From Lachnospiraceae bacterium (GTDB lineage: Bacteria; Bacillota; Clostridia; Lachnospirales; Lachnospiraceae): DNA of 49,108 nt. The stretch covers positions 1-49,108 of the forward strand of contig JAFZRY010000034.1 in NCBI GenBank assembly GCA_017619615.1. Direction: 5' to 3'. Each line of letters begins with the position of its first letter. Positions within the stretch are counted from its first letter, which is position 1. The notes beneath the pieces were generated by a model. That model was not told the DNA's origin. It worked only from the letters and a program-made list of their open reading frames with translations, and made no database searches. Below, one piece after another: positions 18,855-27,736 of this stretch. The translations under genes and the position numbers were made by a program.

Positions 18855-19628
18855 TTATTCGAACGGTTTCCGGGCCTTCGGCCCCTGTTTCTGCACCGGT
18901 TCCGCGGCTTCTTCCGACTCATCCGCAAAGCGCTCGCGCGCCTCGAACACCCGGCAGATCGTGTTGTAATCGCCGAAAACGGTCAGGCGGTCGCCTTCCT
19001 GAAATACGGTGTCCGCCGTGGCGGGCACAGCCTTGCCGCCTTGTTTTTCGACCAGCATGACCAGGATGTTGTTGTCGTTCTTCAGGCCGGTCTGCGAAAG
19101 CGGTACGCCCTGAAAGGCCTCCGGGACCTTATACAGATCGATCTGCGCGATCGAGTCCCGGCCGATATAATCCAGCAGCAATACGCTGTTGCTCAGTTCG
19201 CCCTGCACGAAGTGCCCGGCGAGGCGTTTCATCACGTTGGAGCCCCACGAGTGCACGGCCGGGACGCGGATGAACACGAAGATGACCGCCAGCGCGGCCA
19301 GCAGGATCGCGACCGACCCCAGGGACGCCCCCAGCTGCGTCACTTTCAGGGAAATAAAGATGTTGACCAGCGCGGATACGATCGTGATGTTGAACACGTA
19401 TCCGAACAGCATCGTGATCCGCGCCATGCGCCGCCTCCGCCGCGACGAGATGATCATCTCGATCTCCCGCGTCGTAAACCCGCATCCGGTCAGCAGCGAC
19501 GTGACCTGGTAGCGGGCCTTTTCCTCGGGCAGGCCCGTAAAGCGGAACAGGACCGTGAAGAGTTCCGAAATGACCCAGTATAACAGGATGATAAAGGCAA
19601 AAAGGATCGCGGCTATGTATATGTTCAT
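18855..19628 (-). CDS. Membrane protein with TrkA-C (RCK_C) domain
   Basis: A 257-residue protein. Membrane helices lie at about 4-24, 70-93 and 101-121. Between the first two is a conserved cytosolic stretch, RYQVTSLLTGCGFTTREIE. The C-terminal half (about 150-230) is a TrkA-C domain with VPLSQTGLKNDNNILVMLV and FQEGDRLTVFGD, the ligand-binding domain common in potassium channels and transporters. There is no pore or permease domain, so it is not itself a transporter of known type. It lies 19 nt after the ArgJ paralogue. Role unknown; nucleotide-dependent control of a partner is possible. Confidence 0.75.
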   Translation of the reverse strand: MNIYIAAILFAFIILLYWVISELFTVLFRFTGLPEEKARYQVTSLLTGCGFTTREIEMIISSRRRRRMARITMLFGYVFNITIVSALVNIFISLKVTQLGASLGSVAILLAALAVIFVFIRVPAVHSWGSNVMKRLAGHFVQGELSNSVLLLDYIGRDSIAQIDLYKVPEAFQGVPLSQTGLKNDNNILVMLVEKQGGKAVPATADTVFQEGDRLTVFGDYNTICRVFEARERFADESEEAAEPVQKQGPKARKPFE

Positions 19629-19647
19629 AATTCTTCCCCCGATTTTC

Positions 19648-20805
19648 TCAGGTTCTGTAATCTCCGTTCAGATGCACGTACTCCCCGGTCAGGTCGCAGC
19701 CGTACGCGACGGCTTCGCCGGGGCCGCTGTGGAAGTCCAGATAGATGAAGGCGTCCTCGTCGTCCCATTCGATGCGGCTCTCTACAAGAGAGAAATCCAG
19801 ATCGATGTCCGCGGCTTCCCCGCCGGCGGCGGTGAGGACCAGGGGTTCGGGCAGGGTGCCGTAGCCGAAGGCGACTTTGACGCCGTTGGAGCGGCAGATG
19901 CCGCGGGCCATGCGGCGGGCCTGCTCCTTGTCCGGAAGGCCCGTGACCCGCACGGTGAGGGTCTTCTGCGCGCCTTCGCCGTCTGCGGCGATCTTCTTCG
20001 CGATGTCGGTGAGGATCTCCTCCAGCAGCTGCTGCATGGCTTTGCAGTCTTCCGGGGTCTCCGCCGTGACGCCGGACGCGCCGTTCGCGAGCATGATCAG
20101 GCTGTCGTTGGTGGAGGTGTCGCCGTCTACGGTCAGGGCGTGGAAGCTTTCGTCGCAGGCGTTTTTCAGCATGCGCTTCATGACCGCGGGGTCCATGGCC
20201 GCGTCCGTGGCGATAAAGCACAGCGTGGTGGCCATGTTGGGATGGATCATGCCGCTGCCCTTGGCCATGACGCCAACGCGCACGGTGCCGCCGGACAGGG
20301 GCAGTTCGTACGCGGCCTCCTTGCGGTGGCGGTCCGTGGTCATGATGGCCCAGGCGGCCTGCGAGCCTTCGGCGCGCGACATTTTCGGGCGGATCAGTTC
20401 CACCGCGCGCTTCACTTTTTCCGTCGGGAAGGCTTCGCCGATCACGCCGGTGGAGCTCACCAGCAGGCTGTCCGGCTCCAGGCCGAATACCTGCTCCGCG
20501 TAGGCCTGCACTTCCCGGGCGGCCTTCAGCCCCGCCTCCCCGGTGCCCGCGTTGGCGTTGCCGGAGTTGATTACGATGCCGCGGATCCGGCCCTTCGCCG
20601 CGAGTTTCCGGCCCAGCGTCACCGGCGCCGCGCAGAAGCGGTTGGTGGTGAACAGGGCCGCGCAGGCGGCGGGGCGGTCGGACAGCAGCACGGCCACGTC
20701 CGGCTTATAACTTTTATGGCTTTTCACGCCCACATACACCGCGCCGGCGGTGAAGCCTTCCGGAACGGTGATGCCTCCGTTGTCCAGTTTGCGGGGCGTA
20801 CTCAT
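19648..20805 (-). CDS. Divergent ArgJ paralogue (ornithine acetyltransferase-like)
   Basis: This 385-residue protein is a second ArgJ family member in the window. Up to about residue 300 it runs in step with the ArgJ at 25690, including the self-cleavage site KGSGMIHPNMAT with T193 as the new N-terminal nucleophile. The C-terminal part differs: the conserved GRDANWGRI motif near residue 315 is replaced by AFGYGTLPEPLV, and the chain is 23 residues shorter. It may cleave itself yet have a changed or lost acetyl-transfer activity. It overlaps the AraC-type gene by 4 nt and is not in the arginine operon. It is not simply redundant: the upstream regulator suggests separate control. Confidence 0.85.
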   Translation of the reverse strand: MSTPRKLDNGGITVPEGFTAGAVYVGVKSHKSYKPDVAVLLSDRPAACAALFTTNRFCAAPVTLGRKLAAKGRIRGIVINSGNANAGTGEAGLKAAREVQAYAEQVFGLEPDSLLVSSTGVIGEAFPTEKVKRAVELIRPKMSRAEGSQAAWAIMTTDRHRKEAAYELPLSGGTVRVGVMAKGSGMIHPNMATTLCFIATDAAMDPAVMKRMLKNACDESFHALTVDGDTSTNDSLIMLANGASGVTAETPEDCKAMQQLLEEILTDIAKKIAADGEGAQKTLTVRVTGLPDKEQARRMARGICRSNGVKVAFGYGTLPEPLVLTAAGGEAADIDLDFSLVESRIEWDDEDAFIYLDFHSGPGEAVAYGCDLTGEYVHLNGDYRT

Positions 20806-22067
20806 TGCTCCTCCTTTTGCAGCCGGCCGGGCTGCAGGGACGTCGTGCGGCGGAAGTTGGTGGGGGTCGTCACGTGGAAGCGGAAAAAATTCCGGTTGAA
20901 GGTCTTCACGTTGGCGTAGCCCACCGCGGCGGCGATCTCCGTGACGGTCAGGTCCGTCTCCAGGAGCATCTGGCCGGCGCGGCTGATGCGCACGTAATTC
21001 AGGAAATCCTCAAAGTTCCGGGACGTCTGGATCAGCAGCAGGCGGTTCATTTCCGGCACGCTGACGCCGAAATGCGCCGCTACGGCTTTGGGCGAGAGCT
21101 CCTCGCTGTAATGGCGGATCACGTATTCGGACAGGCGGTAGCCCAGGAGGCCGTCGTCCTTGCGCAGCAGCGTGTTATTGGCCTGATAGGTGCGGCGGTA
21201 ATCGCTCACCGGCATCCCGGCGTATTCGGAAAACACTTTGGAGATATGGGAAGCGTCCCAGAAGCCCACGGCCTCCGAGATCTCCTCCAGGGTCATGTTG
21301 GTGTATAACAGATAGCCGGAGACTTTGCTCATGCGCATCTCGTTCAGGAGGTCGTAAAAGCCCAGGCCGGTCATGTCCTTGATATGGCGGCGCAGGACGC
21401 TCTCCGATACGTAGAAGGTGCGGGCGAGCCCCTCCAGCGTGAGTTTGTCGCTGGTGTGGTTGTACATGTAGCGCAGCACTTCCGACAGGTCCCGGCTGGC
21501 CGGCTGCGGCGGCTTTTTCTGCCCCGCGGCGGCGCGGAAGCGCACGGACTGAACCGCCAGGGTCAGGAGCATCGTCATGGCGCCGAGGGACGCCAGCGGC
21601 CTGGGCTGCATCTCCCTCAGCGCGGATTCCAGCCCCACTTCCCGCTGCAGGCGGACGAAGAAGTCCCGCATCCATTCCTGCTGCGTTTCGTCGCAGTAAA
21701 AGATGGGGTCGCGGGCCACGGTATCGATGTAATCCGGCACTTTCCCGTCCGTTTCCGGGAACAGGGTGAAGAACTCGGTGAAGACCTGCAGGTTGAAGAT
21801 GACGGTATAGAAACGGAGCGGTTCCGGGACCGCGGTCACGTTGCTGACCTGCCAGGGGAGCATCGTAAAGAGCGCCCCGGGCCGGAGCTCATAGCTTTTT
21901 CCCTGGAGTTCGATCACGCCCGTCCCGCTCAGAACGTACAGGAAGCGCGCCTCCTGGTGGAGCAGGGGGAACGTGGGCTGATCCAGCGTTTCCAGATCCA
22001 GCGAGATCAGCCGGCTCCGGTCGATCTTGGAGCGGTCATAGCTTTGCAGGACTACTTTTTCCGGCAT
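20802..22067 (-). CDS. AraC-type regulator with two tandem DNA-binding domains
   Basis: A 421-residue protein with three parts. The N-terminal ~100 residues form a cupin-like sensor (YVLSGTGVIELQGKSYELRPG, LFTMLPW). Residues about 195-298 are one complete AraC DNA-binding domain (KLTLEGLARTFYVSESVLRR, MTLEEISEAVGFWDASHISK). Residues about 312-408 are a second (LSPKAVAAHFGVSVPEMNRL, LTVTEIAAAVGYANVKTFNR). Most AraC proteins carry only one such domain, itself made of two helix-turn-helix units. The gene overlaps the ArgJ paralogue by 4 nt, so it probably responds to a ligand related to that operon. The ligand cannot be read from sequence. Confidence 0.88.
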   Translation of the reverse strand: MPEKVVLQSYDRSKIDRSRLISLDLETLDQPTFPLLHQEARFLYVLSGTGVIELQGKSYELRPGALFTMLPWQVSNVTAVPEPLRFYTVIFNLQVFTEFFTLFPETDGKVPDYIDTVARDPIFYCDETQQEWMRDFFVRLQREVGLESALREMQPRPLASLGAMTMLLTLAVQSVRFRAAAGQKKPPQPASRDLSEVLRYMYNHTSDKLTLEGLARTFYVSESVLRRHIKDMTGLGFYDLLNEMRMSKVSGYLLYTNMTLEEISEAVGFWDASHISKVFSEYAGMPVSDYRRTYQANNTLLRKDDGLLGYRLSEYVIRHYSEELSPKAVAAHFGVSVPEMNRLLLIQTSRNFEDFLNYVRISRAGQMLLETDLTVTEIAAAVGYANVKTFNRNFFRFHVTTPTNFRRTTSLQPGRLQKEEQ

Positions 22068-22115
22068 TTCCGCCTTTCCTTCCCGTTGCAGATAATAGAT
22101 AAACGCGGCGCCGCG

Positions 22116-23357
22116 TCACGGCTGTTCCAGGCGGGTCCACCCGTCCGGGGAGAGCCCGTCGGGCCCCAGATAGATCAGGTCCCCGTTCTGGTAGACCGTG
22201 TCATAGGCCGTGTCCACCTTGATGATGCTGCCGTCCTCCGTCACGTAATTGTTCTTTTCCTTGATGACGTCGCACCAGTCGCTGATAAATTTGTCCGAAC
22301 CGTCGTCGTGATAGCCGCTGTCCCAGCCGGAAATCTCCGAAGCACTGGGATTGTAGGCCTGCTGCAGCAAGTAATTATTGATCATATTGGCCATGTATTC
22401 GCCGTTCTGCCGCACGACGTAGATGAATTCCCCGCAGAAGGACGAATTGTTCATCACGTGGTCGCAGACCGGCTTGTATTTGTTCCAGGCCTCTTCCGTG
22501 GCGGCCGTGAATACGGTCAGGACCGGGACCGTCCAGAAGATCTGGTCGAAATACGCGCCGGCATTGGTGGCGAATTCCGCGCCGATGACCGACGACGTGA
22601 CGGCCGTCCGGTACGTCCCCGCGCTCCGGGTGTCGAAAACGGTCTCCTCCATGGTTCCTTCGTAACCGACGCCCTGGCTGGTGCCGGTGGACAGGAAACT
22701 CTGCAGATATTGATAAGCCTGCTCCGTCAGGACCTGCTGGATCTGTTCGTTCGGTCCCTGCGTGGAGACCACTTTACTGCCGAGGCCCATCAGGGAGGCG
22801 ATCAGCAGGTTGTGGTCGTGGGCGTTCCGGTAATTCAGGTAGGTGTTGTAAGTCTGGTAATGGACGCCTTCCGCCATGGCCTGCACACCGTTACGGCTCA
22901 TCTGGACGTAGGCCTGGGGGGAGCGGATCTCGATCTTCGCGTTGCCTTCCGGGGACGTCATCACGATCGTAGCCGTGGCCGGGTACAGCGTGGAGACGAT
23001 GCCCCATTCCGTTTCCAGGCCGGCGTTCCAGCCGTAGGGCACCAGCGCCAGGGCGGTCTTCAAGCCGTAGCGGGTGTCGTACATCGTCTGCATGGTGTAG
23101 CAGCTGGTCGCGTAATCCGGCAGGTCCTCTGCCGCGGCCGTGCCGGCCGGGGCGGCGGTCGTTCCGGGATCGGAAGGCTGCGCGGACGGATCCGTGGCGG
23201 GTGAGTCCGTGCCGGGCGCCGCGGCTTTCGTCGTTTCCTGTGTGCTGTTCCCGGAGGTCCCCTCATCCTGCGTTTCCTTCTTCTGTCCGGAGCAGGCGGA
23301 CAGGAGCAAAACGGCAGCGAGCAGCACTGCTGTGATTTTACGGTCGAGATTCTTCAT
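22116..23357 (-). CDS. Putative secreted lipoprotein
   Basis: The protein has 413 residues starting at 23357, where AAGGAGG lies at good spacing. It has a lipoprotein signal with basic N-terminus, hydrophobic core and lipobox LLSAC, then a Gly/Thr/Ser/Pro-rich linker of about 60 residues. The mature domain (about 80-413) contains YGLKTALALVPYGWNAG and EWGIVSTLYPATATIVM. I do not recognise a family beyond that. It is the first gene of the operon with the AraC-type regulator, the ArgJ paralogue, the TrkA-C protein and pcp. Confidence 0.75.
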   Translation of the reverse strand: MKNLDRKITAVLLAAVLLLSACSGQKKETQDEGTSGNSTQETTKAAAPGTDSPATDPSAQPSDPGTTAAPAGTAAAEDLPDYATSCYTMQTMYDTRYGLKTALALVPYGWNAGLETEWGIVSTLYPATATIVMTSPEGNAKIEIRSPQAYVQMSRNGVQAMAEGVHYQTYNTYLNYRNAHDHNLLIASLMGLGSKVVSTQGPNEQIQQVLTEQAYQYLQSFLSTGTSQGVGYEGTMEETVFDTRSAGTYRTAVTSSVIGAEFATNAGAYFDQIFWTVPVLTVFTAATEEAWNKYKPVCDHVMNNSSFCGEFIYVVRQNGEYMANMINNYLLQQAYNPSASEISGWDSGYHDDGSDKFISDWCDVIKEKNNYVTEDGSIIKVDTAYDTVYQNGDLIYLGPDGLSPDGWTRLEQP

Positions 23358-23382
23358 GGAGCGTACCTCCTTCCTGTGCTCC

Positions 23383-23411
23383 ACTATATTACTTTCTCCC
23401 CCGATGTGCAA
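23383..23411 (-). promoter_or_regulatory. Promoter of the lipoprotein-araC-argJ paralogue operon
   Basis: On the minus strand TTGCAC (23406-23411), 17 nt, then TATAGT (23383-23388). It faces away from the arginine operon promoter about 110 nt off, so the AraC-type regulator could act on both. Confidence 0.6.
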
Positions 23412-23516
23412 GGGCAAAGAAGGGCCGGGCCCACTTCTTTTCCGTTTCCGTTCCGCTAAAAATACCGCGAAATACAATTTTTTCCGCCCGAAATGTCCCA
23501 CTTTTTTCTTCTCATC

Positions 23517-23525
23517 TGATATAAT
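23517..23525 (+). promoter_or_regulatory. Promoter (extended -10) of the arginine operon
   Basis: TGA-TATAAT (23517-23525) with no clear -35. The transcript would start near 23532, about 56 nt before argF, whose ribosome site is GAGGAGG. I could not identify a convincing ArgR box. Confidence 0.5.
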
Positions 23526-23587
23526 AAACTTCGTAATAAAAGGACGGTCTCCGTCGCGAAAAATAAATACCTGAGGAGGAACCCACC

Positions 23588-24583
23588 ATGCCCGTAAGTT
23601 TAAAGGGACGCAATTTTCTCACGCTGAAAGATTTCACCCCCGATGAGATCCGCTACATGCTGAACCTGGCCGCGGATCTGAAGGCCAAGAAGCGCGCCGG
23701 CATCCGCACGCAGCTGCTGGCCGGCAAGAACATCGTCCTGCTTTTCGAAAAGACTTCCACCCGCACCCGCTGCGCGTTCGAAGTGGCCGCCTATGACGAA
23801 GGCGCCAACGTCACCTTCCTGGATTCCAAGTCTTCCCAGATGGGCAAGAAAGAGACCATGGCCGACACCGCCAAGGTCCTGGGCCGCTTCTACGACGGCA
23901 TCGAGTACCGTGGCTACGATCAGGCGGTCGTGGAAGGCCTGGCGAAGAACGCCGGCGTTCCCGTCTGGAACGGCCTGACCGACGTCGACCACCCCACCCA
24001 GGCGCTGGCCGACATCCTGACCCTCATGGAAAACACCAAGAAGCCGCTGAACAAGTGCAAACTCGTCTTCTGCGGCGACACCCGCAACAACGTCGCCTAC
24101 TGCCTGATGTACATCTGCGCGAAGCTCGGCATCCACTACGTCGGCTGGGGTCCCAAGGAACTCGCGCCCGCGAAGGAAGTCGTGGCCTACTGCAAGAAGG
24201 TCGCCAAAGAGACCGGCGCCAAAGTGGAATTCGGCGAGGACATCAAGCTCCTGAAAGGCGCGGACGCCCTGTACACCGACATCTGGGCCTCCATGGGCGA
24301 AGAAGACAAGATCCCGGAGCGCGTCGCGCTGCTGACCCCGTTCCGCGTGACCAAAGACGTCATGAAAGCCACCGGCAACGCCGACTGCATCTTCCTGCAC
24401 TGCCTGCCCTCCTTCCATGACTTCGACACCACCATGGCCGCCGAGCAGAAGAAGCTGGGCTACGACATCCGCGAAGTCACCGACGACGTCTTCCTGTCCC
24501 CGGCCTCCAAAGTCTTCGACGAGGCCGAGAACCGCATGCACACCATCAAGGCCGTGATCGTGGCGACGATTGGGAATGTCTGA
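23588..24583 (+). CDS. argF: Ornithine carbamoyltransferase
   Basis: A 331-residue enzyme that makes citrulline from ornithine and carbamoyl phosphate. The carbamoyl-phosphate site is KTSTRTRCAFE, further binding residues are in DHPTQALADILT, the ornithine site is near DIWASMGEED, and the C-terminal cysteine is in FLHCLPSFHD. It leads an arginine operon and lies 19 nt before argC. Because a carbamate kinase ends the same operon, a catabolic role is also conceivable. No arginine deiminase gene is present here, and the five biosynthetic neighbours favour biosynthesis. Confidence 0.98.
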   Translation: MPVSLKGRNFLTLKDFTPDEIRYMLNLAADLKAKKRAGIRTQLLAGKNIVLLFEKTSTRTRCAFEVAAYDEGANVTFLDSKSSQMGKKETMADTAKVLGRFYDGIEYRGYDQAVVEGLAKNAGVPVWNGLTDVDHPTQALADILTLMENTKKPLNKCKLVFCGDTRNNVAYCLMYICAKLGIHYVGWGPKELAPAKEVVAYCKKVAKETGAKVEFGEDIKLLKGADALYTDIWASMGEEDKIPERVALLTPFRVTKDVMKATGNADCIFLHCLPSFHDFDTTMAAEQKKLGYDIREVTDDVFLSPASKVFDEAENRMHTIKAVIVATIGNV

Positions 24584-24602
24584 TCAGGGAGGAATAACTG
24601 AT

Positions 24603-25676
24603 ATGGTGAAATATTCTGCTATCGGCGCCGTCGGCTACGTCTGCGGCGAACTGCTCCGCATGATGGTCGCCCATCCGGAGACCGAACTGGTGGATCTGCT
24701 GGATTCCTACGGCGTAGGCCAGCCCGTTTACGAACACTTCCCTCATCTGAAGGGTTTCTATGACCAGAAGATCAAGGATCTGACCGAAGAGAACGTCCTC
24801 GCGGCCGCTAAGGCCAGCGACGTGGTCTTCATCCAGGTCCCGTCCGGCGACGTGGCCAAGTGGGCCGCCATCGTGCTGGGCGAAGGCAAGAAGATCATCG
24901 ACATCGGCGCGGACATCCGCTTCCGCCACGCCCCCGTGTGGGAGAAATGGTACGGCGCGAAGCATCCGAACCCCGAACTCACTGAAAACGCCGTCTACTG
25001 CATCCCCGAAGTGATGCGCGAAGACGCGAAGGGCAAGCGCGTGATCGCGAACCCCGGCTGCTATCCCACGGCTTCCACGCTGGCGCTGTACCCGATGCTG
25101 AAGGAAGGCGTCGTGGTGGAGAACACCATCGTGATCGACGCCAAGAGCGGCTTCACGGGCGCCGGCCGCCGGCCCACCCAGAACAAGCTGATCACCGAGG
25201 CGGAGAACAACTTCAACGCGTACGCGCTGGGCGGCGGACACCGCCACACCCCGGAGATCGAACAGAACATCGCCTACATCACCGGCAAGGACCTGCACAA
25301 GCCCGAGACCTGGCAGTTCATCAACTTCCAGCCCCACCTGCTTCCCACGGTCCGCGGCATCGAAGTCACCGTGTACGCCACGCTGAACAAGGATTACACG
25401 AACGACGAGCTGTTCCATCTGTATGAGGATTTCTACAAAGACGAACCGTTCGTAAAGGTGACGCCCGCCTCCAACCCCGTGCAGACCAAGTGGACCTACG
25501 GCACCAACTTCTGCATGATGACCCCCACGTACGACGCGCGCACGAAGCGGCTGATCGTATCCTCCGTGATCGACAACATCGGCAAGGGCGCCGCCGGCCA
25601 GGCCATCCAGAACCTGAACCTGATCAGCGGCCTGCCCGAGACCATGGGCCTGCTGTTCCCGGCGATGTATCCGTAA
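24603..25676 (+). CDS. argC: N-acetyl-gamma-glutamyl-phosphate reductase
   Basis: A 357-residue NADPH-dependent reductase, the third step of arginine synthesis. The cofactor loop is AIGAVGYVCGELLR (6-19), the catalytic cysteine is C153 in NPGCYPTASTLAL, and the catalytic histidine is in GGGHRHTPEIEQ. The start at 24603 gives the family N-terminus directly before the Rossmann fold and has a GGAGG site upstream. Confidence 0.98.
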   Translation: MVKYSAIGAVGYVCGELLRMMVAHPETELVDLLDSYGVGQPVYEHFPHLKGFYDQKIKDLTEENVLAAAKASDVVFIQVPSGDVAKWAAIVLGEGKKIIDIGADIRFRHAPVWEKWYGAKHPNPELTENAVYCIPEVMREDAKGKRVIANPGCYPTASTLALYPMLKEGVVVENTIVIDAKSGFTGAGRRPTQNKLITEAENNFNAYALGGGHRHTPEIEQNIAYITGKDLHKPETWQFINFQPHLLPTVRGIEVTVYATLNKDYTNDELFHLYEDFYKDEPFVKVTPASNPVQTKWTYGTNFCMMTPTYDARTKRLIVSSVIDNIGKGAAGQAIQNLNLISGLPETMGLLFPAMYP

Positions 25677-25689
25677 TAAAGGAGCCAGT

Positions 25690-26916
25690 ATGAACTACAA
25701 GAAGATCGACGGCGGCGTGACCGCCCCCCTGGGTTTCGTGGCCGGCGCGGCGTACGCCGGGATCAAGAACCCCGATAAGAAAAGCGAAAAGCCGGACGTG
25801 GCGGTGCTCTTCTCCGAGACGCCGTGCGCGGCGGCGGCCTGCTTTACGAAGAACAAATTCTGCGCGGCGCCGGTCATCCTGGGCCGCGAGGTGCTCAAGA
25901 AGGGCAAGGCCCGCGGCATCGTGATCAACTCCGGCAACGCCAACGCCGCCACCGGCGAGCAGGGCTTGAAGGACGCGAAGGCCGTGGAAGAAGCGGCCGA
26001 GCGGCTGCTGGGCCTGGGCGAGGACGAAGTGTTCGTCTGCTCCACCGGCGTCATCGGCAAGCGCCTGCCCTATGAGCGCGTGATCAAAGGCGTGGAGGAG
26101 ATCGTCCCGCACATGAGCCGCGACAAAGGCGGCGACGCCGCGTGGGCCATCATGACCACGGACACGGAGAAGAAGGAAGTCGCGTATGAACTGCCCATCT
26201 CCGGCGGCACGGTCCGCATCGGCGCCATGGCCAAGGGCAGCGGCATGATACACCCGAACATGGCCACCATGCTGGCCTACGTGACCACGGACGCGAAGGC
26301 GGATCCGAAGGATCTGCAGGCCATGCTCTCCCGCGCGGTGGACCGCAGCTTCAACATGACCACCGTGGACGGCGACACCTCCACCAACGATTCCATCTTC
26401 CTGCTGGCGAACGGCGCCTCGGGCGTGGAGATCCGCACCGAGGAAGATAAGAAGGCACTGGCCGACCTCGTGGAAGCCATCTGCATCGACATGGCGCGCC
26501 GCATCGCCTCCGACGGCGAAGGCGCCACCCATCTGATCGAAGTGGAAGCCTACGGTCTGCCCACCGAGCACGACGCGCGCCTGGTGGCGAAGTCCATCGC
26601 CGGCTCCTCGCTGTTCAAAGCGGCCGTCTTCGGCCGGGACGCCAACTGGGGCCGCATCATGGCGGCGGCCGGCTACTCGGGTGCGGACGTCGATCCCACC
26701 CGCGCGGACTGCTTCCTGAAATCCGCGGGCGGCGAGATCCAGGTCATGGCCGGCGGCTTCGGCCTGGAATTCGACGAGGATCTGGCCAAGAAGATCCTGT
26801 CCGAGCACGACATCACCGTGATCGTGAAGTTCTACCAGGGCGACGGGCAGGCAAAGGCCTGGGGCTGCGACCTGACCTACGATTACGTGAAGATCAACGG
26901 AGATTACCGGACGTGA
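25690..26916 (+). CDS. argJ: Bifunctional ornithine acetyltransferase / N-acetylglutamate synthase
   Basis: A 408-residue ArgJ that moves the acetyl group from N-acetylornithine to glutamate, so that the acetyl cycle needs no separate ArgA once primed. It is made as one chain and splits itself before T193 in KGSGMIHPNMAT. The C-terminal motif FGRDANWGRIM is present, in contrast to the paralogue at 19648. It lies 13 nt after argC and overlaps argB by 4 nt. Confidence 0.98.
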   Translation: MNYKKIDGGVTAPLGFVAGAAYAGIKNPDKKSEKPDVAVLFSETPCAAAACFTKNKFCAAPVILGREVLKKGKARGIVINSGNANAATGEQGLKDAKAVEEAAERLLGLGEDEVFVCSTGVIGKRLPYERVIKGVEEIVPHMSRDKGGDAAWAIMTTDTEKKEVAYELPISGGTVRIGAMAKGSGMIHPNMATMLAYVTTDAKADPKDLQAMLSRAVDRSFNMTTVDGDTSTNDSIFLLANGASGVEIRTEEDKKALADLVEAICIDMARRIASDGEGATHLIEVEAYGLPTEHDARLVAKSIAGSSLFKAAVFGRDANWGRIMAAAGYSGADVDPTRADCFLKSAGGEIQVMAGGFGLEFDEDLAKKILSEHDITVIVKFYQGDGQAKAWGCDLTYDYVKINGDYRT

Positions 26917-27722
26917 GCAACAGAATCATTGTGATCAAATACGGCGGCAACGCCATGGTAAACGAGGAGCTCAAAAACTCCGTGATGGAGGACGTGGTGA
27001 CCCTGCAGCACGCCGGCTGGCTGCCCGTCCTCTCCCACGGCGGCGGCCCCGGCATCAACAAAATGCTGGAGCAGCTGAACATCCCCGTGAAATTCATCAA
27101 CGGCCTGCGCTACACGGACGAGGCCACCATGAAAGTGGTGGAATCCGTCCTGATCGGCCAGGTAGGCACGGAGCTGACCGGCCTGCTGCAGAAAAAGGGC
27201 GGCAAGGCCTGCGCCATCTCCGGCGTGTCCGGCAACCTGTACCACTGCCGGCAGAAGTCTGAGGAGCTGGGCCTGGTGGGCGAGATCGACGAGATCGACA
27301 CCGCGGCCGTGGACGCCCTGCTGGACGCCGGCCTGATCCCCGTGGTGGCCCCGGTGGGCACCGACGGGCAGGGGCACACGTTCAACATCAACGGCGACAC
27401 CGCGGGCAGCATCCTGGCGGCGGCGCTGGAAGCGGACAAACTGGTGCTGCTCACGGACATTGAAGGCCTGTGCAACAGCATCGAGGAGCGGGACGTCATC
27501 TCCTATCTGAACATTAAAGACGTGCCGGCCCTGAAGGAAAAAGGCGTCATCAGCGGCGGCATGCTGCCTAAGATCGACGGCTGCGTGCAGGCCATTGAAA
27601 ACGGCGTGGGCAGCGTCCACATCATCGACGGCCGCGTGCCCCACAGCCTGCTGAGCCTGCTGGACGGCGAAGCCATCGGCACCACCATCGGAACGGAACG
27701 CGAAAGCGTAGGGATCAAATAA
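26913..27722 (+). CDS. argB: Acetylglutamate kinase
   Basis: A 269-residue amino acid kinase that phosphorylates N-acetylglutamate. It shows the nucleotide-binding start IVIKYGGNAMV, the glycine loop LSHGGGPGIN, and the substrate and nucleotide residues in FNINGDTAGSILAAAL and VISGGMLPKI. It is usually the feedback-controlled step in organisms with ArgJ. Whether the N-terminal helix for arginine inhibition is present is unclear; the chain starts immediately before the kinase fold, which suggests it is not. The start codon is GTG, overlapping argJ. Confidence 0.97.
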   Translation: MSNRIIVIKYGGNAMVNEELKNSVMEDVVTLQHAGWLPVLSHGGGPGINKMLEQLNIPVKFINGLRYTDEATMKVVESVLIGQVGTELTGLLQKKGGKACAISGVSGNLYHCRQKSEELGLVGEIDEIDTAAVDALLDAGLIPVVAPVGTDGQGHTFNINGDTAGSILAAALEADKLVLLTDIEGLCNSIEERDVISYLNIKDVPALKEKGVISGGMLPKIDGCVQAIENGVGSVHIIDGRVPHSLLSLLDGEAIGTTIGTERESVGIK

Positions 27723-27736
27723 TCGGAGGACACCAC

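Noticed and set aside
23526-23587. Possible ArgR box or riboswitch before argF
   Set aside because: The leader is about 56 nt, has no clear palindrome or conserved ligand-binding core, and I could not match an ArgR pattern.
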